Below are positions 44,643 through 53,984 of a stretch of DNA of 64,000 bases, one piece after another. Under the pieces are notes generated by a model. That model did not search any database and was not told the DNA's origin. It saw only the letters and a program-made list of their open reading frames with translations. Origin of the DNA: Planctomycetota bacterium (lineage in GTDB: Bacteria; Planctomycetota; UBA1135; UBA2386); the NCBI GenBank assembly GCA_016713175.1, contig JADJPQ010000003.1, forward strand, positions 496,001 through 560,000, given 5' to 3'. The position numbers and the translations under genes are program-made. The first letter of the stretch is position 1; each line of letters opens with the position of its first letter.

Positions 44643-45169
44643 AGAAGCCTGTGGTCTACCTGCTGGACTCCGACGTCTTCATCGCAGCGAAGAACGCCTA
44701 CTACGCCTTCGATATCTGTCCCGGCTTCTGGGAATCGCTCGTGCAGGCGCATCAGCACGATCGGGTCCGCAGCATTGATCGCATCAAGGCAGAACTCCTC
44801 GCGGGGCAGCCGAAGGAGGATCTGGTCGTCTGGGTGAAGGAGACGGTCCCCGCCGGCTTCTTTCACGGCACCCAGTCCACGGCCGTGCTCGACGCGTTCG
44901 CCGAGATCGCGCTCTGGGTCCAGCGCAGCACGCAGTATCTCGACCGCGCGAAGGCGAAGTTCGCGACCGAAGCCGACGGGTGGCTTGTCGCTTACTCGAT
45001 GGTTCACGGCACCACCGTGGTGACCAACGAGCAGCCGCGGCCCGATTCCCGCAACCGGGTGCTGCTGCCGGACGTGTGTGCGCAGTTCGAGGTGCCCACG
45101 AAGGACCCGTTTGCCATGCTACGGAGCTTGGTCGTGAGGTTTGACCTTTCGCGCAAGGTGGCGACCTGA
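44639..45169 (+). CDS. DUF4411 (PIN-like) toxin candidate
   Basis: The 176-residue protein has the DUF4411 PIN-type fold: VYLLDSDVFIAAKNAYYAFDICPGFW, with acidic residues Asp9 and Asp11. An acidic pair follows in RSIDRIKAELLAG, and a C-terminal DGWLVAYSMVHGTTVVTNE precedes LLPDVCAQF. PIN domains are metal-dependent RNases. It follows an ImmA/IrrE-HTH regulator with a four-base overlap, the common layout of a type II toxin-antitoxin pair. Confidence 0.85.
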   Translation: MKKPVVYLLDSDVFIAAKNAYYAFDICPGFWESLVQAHQHDRVRSIDRIKAELLAGQPKEDLVVWVKETVPAGFFHGTQSTAVLDAFAEIALWVQRSTQYLDRAKAKFATEADGWLVAYSMVHGTTVVTNEQPRPDSRNRVLLPDVCAQFEVPTKDPFAMLRSLVVRFDLSRKVAT

Positions 45170-45241
45170 ACGACCAGACCCGCTCTACGCGATCAAGGGC
45201 GTCGTAGCAGCCGCAGCCATGCGGCGAGGCGGCCCGGACCA

Positions 45242-46264
45242 TCAGTTCTTCGCGACGCGCGACGCGCCACCACGCCGCGCCCCGACCAACGTCAGCACGA
45301 AGCGCTTGCCCGGATCCGACGGGCGGTGCCCGCACATGCCGACGATACCTGCGGTCAACGCGAACACACCAGTCGGTGGCACGATGATGAAGTTGGCGAG
45401 CAACACCGTCGACGAGCCCATCGAGATCCGAAACGGCAGCGAGAATGCGGTGTCGACCAGACTGCGCAGCATCGGTGGCGGTGACGTCTTCATGACGCCA
45501 CGCAATTCATCCCAATCGACCGTGGGGGAAAGCAGGGTTCCCAGCGCATCGCCGAGTGCGGGCGTATCGGCGACTTGCCACAGCACATCGGCCAGAGCAC
45601 GGTTCGCCTGGAAGGTCTGCAGCAGGCGCACCATCAGCATGGACAGCATCATCGGATCCGTCGTCTTCCGGCAGAACGGGTTCTCGACCGACCCATCGCC
45701 AGCGAGCGGTGTGCTGCGTTCGCTCGTCGTCTTCGCGTCGAGGCCGAGGAACTGGAAGAGCCCGACCTGATGCAGTCCGTCCCAGGCCACCGATTCGTCA
45801 GCGTAGATCTCCGCGCCGTCGATCTCGGTGACGAGCGCGTGGACCCGATGCCGGTGGGAGCCGAGAACGAAGTTCGAGTGCTCGACCTTGCCGTCGCTGC
45901 GCCGGATCTCGGCAGTCCCGACGAGCCGATGGTGCATTGCCTGCACGCGGATGCCAGCGGCGGTGTCGACGACCGTGCCGTCTTCGGGACCGATGACGCG
46001 GAGCCTCACCAGCCACTGCTCCTCCACGCTGGCACCGTCGAGCAGTTCCAGGGCGAACGTCATCTCGTCGTCTGGCAACCAGATCGGCTGCTCGATGGCA
46101 CCGTGCAAACCGGTGACCGCCGCTGGCACCCGACTCGCGAACTCGGGCCCGATCGTCGGCTCGGTCGGCAGCGCCGACCACCAGCCAGCGACGAACGGCG
46201 CTGGACTGCCAGCACAGCCAGTCGCCAGCAGGAACATCAGCGCACACCTCGACTTCCATGGCAT
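45242..46264 (-). CDS. Predicted lipoprotein, unknown function
   Basis: The 340-residue protein has a lipobox (CALMFLLATGC) and a long body with no recognised domain. Possible beta-rich parts include TEIDGAEIYADESVAWDGLH and the middle region. A membrane-like C-terminal stretch includes LANFIIVPPTGVFALTAG near residue 300. The GTG two codons upstream is an alternative start. I used the ATG at 46264. It is convergent with the DUF4411 gene. Confidence 0.7.
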   Translation of the reverse strand: MPWKSRCALMFLLATGCAGSPAPFVAGWWSALPTEPTIGPEFASRVPAAVTGLHGAIEQPIWLPDDEMTFALELLDGASVEEQWLVRLRVIGPEDGTVVDTAAGIRVQAMHHRLVGTAEIRRSDGKVEHSNFVLGSHRHRVHALVTEIDGAEIYADESVAWDGLHQVGLFQFLGLDAKTTSERSTPLAGDGSVENPFCRKTTDPMMLSMLMVRLLQTFQANRALADVLWQVADTPALGDALGTLLSPTVDWDELRGVMKTSPPPMLRSLVDTAFSLPFRISMGSSTVLLANFIIVPPTGVFALTAGIVGMCGHRPSDPGKRFVLTLVGARRGGASRVAKN

Positions 46265-46297
46265 GGTCACTCTGCGATTCTAGCGATCGTCGGCATC

Positions 46298-48649
46298 CTA
46301 TTGGACCGTGATGTCGACCGTGTTGCTCAGCCGCAACTGCCCGAGACACGGCCCGGTCGCGAACTCGAACGCCTGCACCGAAGCGGTGCCGCCGACCAGT
46401 GCCGGCAGACACGGGATCGAGATCGACAGCTGCCCGACCAGTTCGCTGTTGCCACTGACGCCGAGCCGGCAACCCGGGCACGGACCGATCGTCTGGTTGG
46501 TCGCGACCCCGATCAGGAACCCGCGCAGCGCCGCCTGGCCCGTCTGCTGGATGCCGATCTGCATGCCGATCGCCGGGACGCCGGCGACGGTGATGCCCAA
46601 CCCGCCGCAACCGGTCGTTCGCGTCACGAGGCCACCGGCGCGCAGCGCATCGAACGACTGCGCCACGATCCAGAACGACGGGTTGAACGCACTCTCGTAG
46701 GCGATGCCAAGGCGCGGCGACCGCACGCCGCTGCTCGCCCAGGTGGACGCCACCTGCGGCCACCACTCGGCCCGCGCCGACGTGCCGAGCGCCACGTGAT
46801 CCTCGACCGCGACGATCGCCGCGTTCGCCGGATCCCAGTCGAACGTCGAGGCGAACACATCGGGGTTGCCGTTCGGCAGCGGATACTGCGCAAACGCCAC
46901 GGTGAAGCGACAGCCATCGCCATCGACCGACGGCAGGAACTGCCGGTTGGCGGCGGCGCCGAGTTCGAGGCCGTAACGACTGCCGACCACATTGCCCTGG
47001 ATGTCGACCATGCTGGCGTCGAGGTCCGCGATGCTCTGCGCCTGCACCGACCAGGTGTAGACGCACATCGCGACGCGGTTGCCGTTCGCGTCGATGCATG
47101 GCGAACTGAACGACGGCGTCACGTGGTTGCGACCCGAGTAGTCGATGCTGAAGTGGTAGTCGCCGCCGACCAGGATCGGCTGGCCGTCCCAGGTGAACAA
47201 CGCGCCGCGGATGTCCTCGTCGCTGGCGCTGTAGGTGCGTTGGTAGCCGACCGCCCAGCGCTGCGACGATGCAAACCCCGGCCCGTTGCTGCGGCTGATC
47301 GTCGGCGTCGACTCATTGGTCCCGCTGCCATCGACGACCGTCGGCGTGATCGAACGCAGGTTGCCGGCGGAGTCGATCTGCTTCAGGTGGATGTCGTGAT
47401 CGGTCGCCGAGTACTCACGTTCCCAGACCACCGTGTAGTACGTCGGTCCGACCAGGTAGGGATCGCCACCGATGTCGGGCGCGAACTTGCTGCCGGTGTA
47501 GGACCCGGCCATGCCATCGCGCTCGATGTCGAACTGGTTGCCGAGAAGCCCCGCGCTGCCGGCGCCGACGATGCGGCCGGCGATCCAGAACGGCCCCGCA
47601 CCGGCGTTCGCCGACACCTGCGCGACGACCAGATGATTGTCGGCCAGGTTGTTGTTGGCGACCCGTGGCATCGTCCACGCCGCCGACGTGTAGTCGACCG
47701 TGAACGGCCCGCCGACCGGCGCCATCGCCGCGTCGACGCGCTGCGCCCAGATGTCGTGGTCGGTCTGGCTGTACCAGCGCTCCCAGACCACCAGCCATTG
47801 CTGCGCCGTTTCGTCCCACGACAGATCGGCGGCGTTCTCGTACACGGTCGCTGTGGTACTGACGCCCACCGTCGCAATCAGCGGATCCACCACCAACGGC
47901 AGCTCGGCGCGTTCGATGAACGTCGCCGGCACGGTCAGCACGATCGCACCGTCCTGCCAGCGCGGCGCCAGATCGATGCGATCGCCACCGGCATCGATTG
48001 CGCACAGCTTGCGGTAGCAGGCGCCGCCGAATCCGTTGGTGAACGTGACACCGTCGGCGCCCGGAAGCGCACCCAGCTCGGTCCGGACGTCGATGACGAT
48101 CTCCAGTTCGCCGCGCGCCGGCAGCCGCTCGAACACGAACGACTGTTCGACGCCGGCGACGGCCAGATCGAAGCGCTCACGCGCCGCGCCGTGATCGATC
48201 TCGAGGCGATCGCCGTCGCGAGACACCTGGCCGCCGCGCAGTTCGCACGCCGCGCCACCGACGCGGATCGAGCGCAGGTCGAACGCGACCGGGAAATTGC
48301 GCGGCGCCGCCGAACCGAGGAACGGGATGAACGTCAGGCCAGTCGAGGTGCAGTTCGCCTTCCAGGTCGCACTGCCGGCCCAGAAGTCGCCGGGCTGCGG
48401 CTGATCGACGACGACGCTGCGCGGCAGTTCGCCGAGCGTCCGCTGCATCGGCGGCGGCACGACGCGCTCCGATTGCACCGCAGGCGTTTCCGGCATGGCG
48501 AACACGCCAGGTGCGATCTCCTTGGGCGCAGGCGGCGGCGCCGGCGACTTCTCGGCATGGACGACCGGCGGCAGCGGCATCTTGGTCTCGGGGACCTGCG
48601 CCAGCAGCGCAGGCAGGAACAACGGCAGGATCAGGGTTCTGTTGGACAT
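46298..48649 (-). CDS. Large secreted protein with shared C-terminal domain (paralogue A)
   Basis: The 783-residue protein has a signal peptide (TLILPLFLPALLAQ), a proline-rich linker, and a central region of beta-propeller character. Several blocks match a second protein at 51312 (ELPLVVDPLIATVG, SWDETAQQWLVVWERWYSQTDHDIWAQRV in outline). The C-terminal 120 residues contain cysteine-rich segments (GCGGLGITVAGVPAIGMQ, TIGPCPGCRLGV) and end LRLSNTVDITVQ. I used the ATG at 48649, which has GGAG six bases upstream, rather than the ATG four codons earlier. No enzyme motif is visible. Confidence 0.82.
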   Translation of the reverse strand: MSNRTLILPLFLPALLAQVPETKMPLPPVVHAEKSPAPPPAPKEIAPGVFAMPETPAVQSERVVPPPMQRTLGELPRSVVVDQPQPGDFWAGSATWKANCTSTGLTFIPFLGSAAPRNFPVAFDLRSIRVGGAACELRGGQVSRDGDRLEIDHGAARERFDLAVAGVEQSFVFERLPARGELEIVIDVRTELGALPGADGVTFTNGFGGACYRKLCAIDAGGDRIDLAPRWQDGAIVLTVPATFIERAELPLVVDPLIATVGVSTTATVYENAADLSWDETAQQWLVVWERWYSQTDHDIWAQRVDAAMAPVGGPFTVDYTSAAWTMPRVANNNLADNHLVVAQVSANAGAGPFWIAGRIVGAGSAGLLGNQFDIERDGMAGSYTGSKFAPDIGGDPYLVGPTYYTVVWEREYSATDHDIHLKQIDSAGNLRSITPTVVDGSGTNESTPTISRSNGPGFASSQRWAVGYQRTYSASDEDIRGALFTWDGQPILVGGDYHFSIDYSGRNHVTPSFSSPCIDANGNRVAMCVYTWSVQAQSIADLDASMVDIQGNVVGSRYGLELGAAANRQFLPSVDGDGCRFTVAFAQYPLPNGNPDVFASTFDWDPANAAIVAVEDHVALGTSARAEWWPQVASTWASSGVRSPRLGIAYESAFNPSFWIVAQSFDALRAGGLVTRTTGCGGLGITVAGVPAIGMQIGIQQTGQAALRGFLIGVATNQTIGPCPGCRLGVSGNSELVGQLSISIPCLPALVGGTASVQAFEFATGPCLGQLRLSNTVDITVQ

Positions 48650-48754
48650 CGGGTGCTCCATCGCGGCAGGACCAGCGCCGCTGCGGACCGCACAGCGCTC
48701 GCCGATTTCTCGCCGGTAACTGGCGGCTGACAGGCTGCCAGCGACGATCGCACC

Positions 48755-50830
48755 ATGGTCGACCCGTCGCCGCCGCCAGGGCTGCCGTCCGCGCTCGGGG
48801 ACGGTGCCATCGAGTTGCGTGGCGAGATCGGCCGCGGCGGCATGGGGGTCGTCGTGCGTGGCTTCGAGGTCGCGCTCGGCCGCGACGTTGCCGTCAAGCT
48901 GCTGGCGCCGCGGTTGGCCAACGAACCAGAAGTGCTGGCGCGATTCCGCCGCGAAGCGCAGGCCGTCGCCCGACTGCGCCATCCCGGCATCGTCGCGATC
49001 CACTCCCTCGGCACCGAGCAGGGGATGCCTTGGTATTCGATGGACCTGCTGCCGGGTCCAGGTCTCGACCGCGAACTGGCGGCGCTGCGCAACGGCACAC
49101 AGGCGCGGCGACTGCCGTCGTTCCGGTCGACGCGCTGGAACGAGGTCGTCGCCGACCTGGTGGCCGCGGTGGCCGAGGCACTCGCCGCCGCCCACGAAGC
49201 CGGCGTGATCCACCGCGACATCAAGCCGTCGAACCTGATGTTCGCGGGCAACGGCCAACCGACCATCGTCGACTTCGGTCTCGCCCGCATCGTCGATCAA
49301 TCGACGATCACCGATCCTGGCGCCGTGCAGGGCACACCGCACTACATGAGCCCGGAGCAGGCCAGGCCATCCCGCCACGCACCGATCGATCCGCGCACCG
49401 ACATCTGGTCCTTGGGCGTGGTGCTCTACGAACTGCTGACGCTCGAACGACCGTTCGCCAGCGAATCGCTGCACGACCTGCTCGAGCAGATCGCGACGCG
49501 CGCGCCGCAGCGGGTCCGCGAACGCAATCCGGACGTGCCGCAGGACCTCGAGACGATCTGCCTGGTGGCGATGGCTCGTCACCCCGACGATCGCTACCCG
49601 ACGGCGGCCGCGATGGCCGCCGATCTGCGGCGCTTCCTGGCACATCGGGCCATCACCGCGCGCCCGGCGCCATGGCTGCGGCGGTTGCGCCACGCGCTCG
49701 TCGCGCATCGGCGTTCGCTGGCGGTGGCAGGCAGCGTCGGCGGCGTGGCCCTGGTGGCCGGATTCATCGCCGCGGATGCCTGGAGCGAGTATGCGCGGCA
49801 GCCGCGCCTGACCGTCACCGTCGTCGACCCGGCCGGCCGTCCACTCCCGGCGGCCGCTGGCGAGGTCTCGTTGCGGCCGATCGATCCTTTGAGCGGCGAG
49901 ATCGGCGCGGCGCGCGCACTCGGCAGCTTGCCACTCGCCGACGCGAGGGCGCTTGCCGGACCACACCGCATCGTCGTCCGCTTCCGCGAAGGCGCCGTCG
50001 CCGAGTGCGTTCGCGATCTGCCTGCCGAAGGCATCACGGTCACTGTCCAGGTCACGTCGCGGCCGCGCACCGATCTCGATCCGCGCGCGATGGTGTCACT
50101 GCCGGCGACCGTCTGGCACAACCGGCAAGAGACGCCGACGACCTGTCCCAACCGCGACCGGCCGGTGCGCCTCGGTGCTTTCCTGCTCGACCGCCACGAA
50201 GTCAGCAATGCGCAGTACCGCGAGTTCCTGCTGGCCAGGAGCCACCCGGCGCCACCGCTTTGGCAGGGCATCGACTGGCGCCAGCCGGGTCTTCGGCTGC
50301 CGCGGCGCGACGGCACGCTGGTCGAGTTCGATCAGCTTCCGGTCGTCGGCATCAGTTGGCTCGATGCCGTCGCCTACGCCGAGTGGGCCGGGGTCCGGCT
50401 ACCGACCCATGCGGAATGGGAATGGGCAGCGCGCGGCCCCGAGCTGCGATCCGTGCCGTGGGGCGACGCGTCGGCGAACGCACCGCTGCGGGGCGCCGTC
50501 GCCGGTGCCGACTGCGCCACCTACACGTCGCTCGCCGACGGCCTGCAGCTCTACCTCGACAACGCCGCCCCGGTCGACAGCCACCCGGACGCGGCGACGC
50601 CGGAAGGCATCCTGCATCTGCTCGGCAATGTCGACGAGTTCACCGAGACCATGCACGTGGCAAAGGACCCCGATCGCGCCGAGCCGGGCTACCGTTATGT
50701 GATGGGCGGCGCCTGGGATGCCGCCGCCGCACGCGTCACGCTCGCCAATGCGCATTCGCCGCGTACGATCGGCGACGACGGTCGGTCGGCGTACACCGGC
50801 TTCCGCTGCGCGCGTTCGCTCGACCCCTGA
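48755..50830 (+). CDS. Ser/Thr protein kinase fused to a SUMF1-like domain
   Basis: The 691-residue protein has a PknB-type kinase at residues 20-290 (GRGGMGVVVRGF, VAVKLLAP, HRDIKPSNLMF, IVDFGLARI, SPEQARPSRHAPIDPRTDIWSLGVVLYELLT in outline). A membrane helix lies near residue 330 (VAGSVGGVALVAGFIAADAW), followed by a short Ig-like segment. A C-terminal formylglycine-generating-enzyme-like (SUMF1) domain covers residues 460-690, with LDRHEVSNAQYREFLLA, VVGISWLDAVAYAEWAGVRLP and GFRCARSLDP. The catalytic cysteine pair of true formylglycine enzymes is not evident. Kinase-SUMF1 fusions are frequent in planctomycetes. It is divergent from the secreted protein A gene, 105 bases away. Confidence 0.92.
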   Translation: MVDPSPPPGLPSALGDGAIELRGEIGRGGMGVVVRGFEVALGRDVAVKLLAPRLANEPEVLARFRREAQAVARLRHPGIVAIHSLGTEQGMPWYSMDLLPGPGLDRELAALRNGTQARRLPSFRSTRWNEVVADLVAAVAEALAAAHEAGVIHRDIKPSNLMFAGNGQPTIVDFGLARIVDQSTITDPGAVQGTPHYMSPEQARPSRHAPIDPRTDIWSLGVVLYELLTLERPFASESLHDLLEQIATRAPQRVRERNPDVPQDLETICLVAMARHPDDRYPTAAAMAADLRRFLAHRAITARPAPWLRRLRHALVAHRRSLAVAGSVGGVALVAGFIAADAWSEYARQPRLTVTVVDPAGRPLPAAAGEVSLRPIDPLSGEIGAARALGSLPLADARALAGPHRIVVRFREGAVAECVRDLPAEGITVTVQVTSRPRTDLDPRAMVSLPATVWHNRQETPTTCPNRDRPVRLGAFLLDRHEVSNAQYREFLLARSHPAPPLWQGIDWRQPGLRLPRRDGTLVEFDQLPVVGISWLDAVAYAEWAGVRLPTHAEWEWAARGPELRSVPWGDASANAPLRGAVAGADCATYTSLADGLQLYLDNAAPVDSHPDAATPEGILHLLGNVDEFTETMHVAKDPDRAEPGYRYVMGGAWDAAAARVTLANAHSPRTIGDDGRSAYTGFRCARSLDP

Positions 50831-50842
50831 ACTGGACCCACC

Positions 50843-51325
50843 ATGGCGCAATTCCGAGTCCGTCTGCTGATCCAATGTGGCCAACCCGGCGTCACCCCCG
50901 CCGTCGAGACCAGGTCGGTCAACCTGCCGAACCGGATGCTGTGGGAACTGCCGCGCCAGCTCGCGCCGTTGCTGGCCGCGGGCGGCAACTTCGAAATCCC
51001 GACCAACGGCCCCGAGCCGCAGCTCGCCCGCCAGGCGGCGCTGTCGCTGCTGGGGACGACCACCGACTTCGACCTGCTGCCCGAAGTCTGGACCCACCGC
51101 GAAGTCGCCGGCTCCTATCTGCGGACCCAGGAGGGCAGCTACGTGTTCGTGCTGAGCCGCAAGGGCGCCACCAACGCCTATGCCACGCGCCAGTCGATCG
51201 CGATGACCGGCGACGATGGCGTCACCCAACTGACGACCATCGAGTTCCGCTGCCATGTGATCGCCGAACGGCTCGACGAGGCCGGCAAGGCAGAGGCCGC
51301 CGATGCCGCGGTCAGCGAATCGTGA
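50843..51325 (+). CDS. Conserved-looking protein of unknown function, partner of the kinase
   Basis: The 160-residue protein starts 12 bases after the kinase-SUMF1 stop, so the two are probably one transcript. It has alternating beta and helical segments (FRVRLLIQCGQPGVTPAVE, LARQAALSLLGTTTDFDLLPEV, YLRTQEGSYVFVLSRKGATNAY) and an acidic C-terminus. I recognise no family and no signal peptide. The end overlaps by 14 bases with the convergent secreted protein gene. Confidence 0.75.
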   Translation: MAQFRVRLLIQCGQPGVTPAVETRSVNLPNRMLWELPRQLAPLLAAGGNFEIPTNGPEPQLARQAALSLLGTTTDFDLLPEVWTHREVAGSYLRTQEGSYVFVLSRKGATNAYATRQSIAMTGDDGVTQLTTIEFRCHVIAERLDEAGKAEAADAAVSES

Positions 51326-53456
51326 TGTCGATCGTGTAGCTGAGGTCGATCACGCCCAAGCACGTCGAACTGCGCGAGCCGATGATGTAGCCCTGCGTCG
51401 AGAACATCGCGCCGACCAGCGTCGGTTCGCTCGGCAGGATCGTCACGTATGGATTGGCGACCATGTTGGCGTCGACGACCCCGACCCGGCAGTTGCACAC
51501 CGGGATCTGCAGATCTGCCGGTGTGCCGACCATGAAGCCCGAGAAGGCATCGGTTGGCATGTCGAACCACAGTTCGCCGCCGATCACGCACGAACCGACG
51601 ATCGTGAAGGCGTTGGCCGGGATCCCGCCGCAATGCGGTTCGCGCACGACCAGTTGCGGCCCCGGTTGACGACCGTCCCAGATCGCCAGTTCGAGCTGCG
51701 GCCCGCCGGCTTGGTGTCGCCGAACCACGATGCCGTAGACGGCGCCGGACGAGGCGCCCGCGCTGCTGCGCAGTGCATACACCGCCGGATCGCTCTCGGG
51801 GTCACCACCGGCAAACGGCCGTTCCTGCAGATCGACCCGCAGCGATGCGAAATCCGATCGCCACGCCACCGCGGTCGCCATGGTCTGTGCCGACCCGCCC
51901 GCGAGCGGCGTCGCCGTGGCCACGATCGCAAAGCGGCTGCCATCGCTGTCGAGATCGCCGATCACCGCGGTCGTTCCCGGAATCGCGAAGCCCGAACGCA
52001 AACGGACCTGGCCGGCGCGATCGAACACGGCAAGCCGTGGACCACCACCAGCCTGCTGCCAGGCGAGCAAGGCCACGCGTTCGGCGCCGACCAGCACTGG
52101 CGAACTGACGAGCGGATCGCCATCGTCGTCGGCATCGGCATCGACATCGACCGGCCCGGCGACCACCGCGCCATCCCATGCCAGCGCGCACGCCTGGACA
52201 TCGCGATCACCGCCAGCGCTTGCGGTCTGCCACGCCACGGTCCACGCCGAACTCTGCCACGGATCGAACCCGCATGAACGCGAGATCACCGGCCGCGCGG
52301 GGCCGCGGAGCCCGTGCGCCAGGCGCTGTGGCCCACCGGCGAGCAACGCGCCGCCGCCATCGGCCTGCCAGGCCCACACTTCGGTCGCGCCGACTGCGTC
52401 GCGCCGTTCGAACACAATCGTGTACCGCGCACTGCCATCGAGCTGCGGACTGCCGCCGACATCGACGTGCAGTGCATCGCCGGTGAGACCGCCGAACCCG
52501 GCACCGGCGATCGGCGCCGGCGGCACGGCAATGCCTTCGACCGACACCCGGCGCGCCAGCGCCACGATCGGCAACGCACCGCCACCGCCCTGCGCCACGC
52601 ACAACCAGGTGCCCGCGAACGCATTGGCCGCCAGCCGCGGGCGTTCGACGTTGCTGGTGGTGATGTCAATCGCGATCGGGCCGCCGATCGGCGTGCCGTC
52701 GCTGCCCAACCGCTGGGCGATCACGTCCATGTCGGACGGCGAGAAGCGCGATTCCCACACGACCAGGTACTGGCTGGTGAACTCATCGTGCACGACTCGC
52801 GCCGGCCCCGGCTGCGGGGTCGAGAAACCAGCGGCGACGGCCAACGTCGGATCGACGACCAACGGCAACTCGGCCTCGACCACGAACGCCGCCGGCACCC
52901 GCAAGCAGACGCCGCCCGCCGACCACTCGATCGGCACGTTCACGCGCCGGCCCTTCGCATCGATCGCGACGCAGGTCTCGTACCGGACGACACCGGCGCT
53001 GGTCGCAAAACGGATCCCGGCTTCGGTCGACCGCGGTTCGAAGGCACCAAGGACCTCGAGCCGCAGACACAGTTCACCACGGCCGGGCAGGTCGGCGAAC
53101 GCGAACGACTGCTCGAGACTGGCCGGCGACGTCGCCCATGCCTCGACCAGACCAGGGTGGGACAACTGCACGCGGCGTCCGGTCCGCGCCACCTTCGGCG
53201 CACCGACGACGACCGTCTCGCTGCCGACCGTCACTTCGGCGAGACGGATCGACAGATCCTCGCGATTGCCGGCGGGACGGAACACGCACCAGCCGTCCCG
53301 CCAATGCGCCTTCCAATCGCGGCCACGAGCCCACGGTACGCCGTCCGCCGCGACATCGAACACGACGCCGTCGCTCGCGAGCGGATGCCCGGCTCCGGGC
53401 TGTTGGGCGTTCAGGGCCGATAGGACCGCCGAGCACACCAGGAATCGACGACGCAT
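51312..53456 (-). CDS. Large secreted protein with shared C-terminal domain (paralogue B)
   Basis: The 714-residue protein has a signal peptide (MRRRFLVCSAVLSALNAQQ) and an excellent Shine-Dalgarno (GGAGG five bases before the ATG). Its body is homologous to the protein at 46298 (ELPLVVDPTLAVAAGF, VVHDEFTSQYLVVWESRFSPSDMDVIAQRL in outline). Its C-terminus ends STCLGVIDLSYTIDITIR, like paralogue A. The two paralogues flank the kinase-SUMF1 gene, so a duplication with divergence is likely. The function is unknown, probably a surface protein. Confidence 0.83.
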   Translation of the reverse strand: MRRRFLVCSAVLSALNAQQPGAGHPLASDGVVFDVAADGVPWARGRDWKAHWRDGWCVFRPAGNREDLSIRLAEVTVGSETVVVGAPKVARTGRRVQLSHPGLVEAWATSPASLEQSFAFADLPGRGELCLRLEVLGAFEPRSTEAGIRFATSAGVVRYETCVAIDAKGRRVNVPIEWSAGGVCLRVPAAFVVEAELPLVVDPTLAVAAGFSTPQPGPARVVHDEFTSQYLVVWESRFSPSDMDVIAQRLGSDGTPIGGPIAIDITTSNVERPRLAANAFAGTWLCVAQGGGGALPIVALARRVSVEGIAVPPAPIAGAGFGGLTGDALHVDVGGSPQLDGSARYTIVFERRDAVGATEVWAWQADGGGALLAGGPQRLAHGLRGPARPVISRSCGFDPWQSSAWTVAWQTASAGGDRDVQACALAWDGAVVAGPVDVDADADDDGDPLVSSPVLVGAERVALLAWQQAGGGPRLAVFDRAGQVRLRSGFAIPGTTAVIGDLDSDGSRFAIVATATPLAGGSAQTMATAVAWRSDFASLRVDLQERPFAGGDPESDPAVYALRSSAGASSGAVYGIVVRRHQAGGPQLELAIWDGRQPGPQLVVREPHCGGIPANAFTIVGSCVIGGELWFDMPTDAFSGFMVGTPADLQIPVCNCRVGVVDANMVANPYVTILPSEPTLVGAMFSTQGYIIGSRSSTCLGVIDLSYTIDITIR

Positions 53457-53599
53457 CGTTGCCTCCTCGCGCGAGCATACACCGTAGCTGTTGCGTGCGC
53501 CCCATCCCGTAACCAGCCCAAGATTGGCACGGTCTTTGGCGCGAGGCGGTCGCATGACGCCGGCCACCGCCATCGTCAGGCCCGAGCGGGCCGCCGCGG

Positions 53600-53896
53600 C
53601 TACCCGTAGACGAGGCCCTTGACGACGTTGGCGATCGCGAGTCTGGCGTCGGCTTGCCGCTGCCCCACGCAGGCTTTCCCAGGGATCACTTCCTCGCGCA
53701 CCACCATCTCCGCGAACGCCGGCCTGGTGGCGGCCGAACGCTGACGGCGTCGCCAACTCCAGTAGCTCAGCGTCCCGCACGGAATCCCCGACTCGACTGC
53801 CAGGCGCGCAAGACTCGTCCCGTCCCGATCACGGGCCGACAGCAAGCTCTCGATCAGGTCGGGGTCGTGACGGCGGGCGGGGGCGCGGGTCGGCAT
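53600..53896 (-). mobile_element. Orphan IS66-type accessory helix-turn-helix fragment
   Basis: This 98-residue frame has a helix-turn-helix region (LARLAVESGIPCGTLSYWSWRRRQRS) followed by PAFAEMVVREE, like the small TnpA-type protein of IS66 elements. No partner TnpB/TnpC gene follows, and inverted repeats are not seen, so it appears to be a remnant. It separates the secreted protein at 51312 from the TIR-globin gene at 53985. Confidence 0.45.
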
Positions 53897-53984
53897 CCCG
53901 CATCACGTAGCAACTCGGCCTGTCGGTTGGCAGATGGGGCGCATGCAACAGCTACCATACACCGGCCGTCACGCGCCGACGGGG

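Noticed and set aside
45575..48730. Open frame of 1051 codons on the plus strand
   Set aside because: It lies opposite two real minus-strand genes (45242 and 46298). Its composition is Arg/Asp/Ala-rich without signal peptide or motifs, as expected for an antisense frame.
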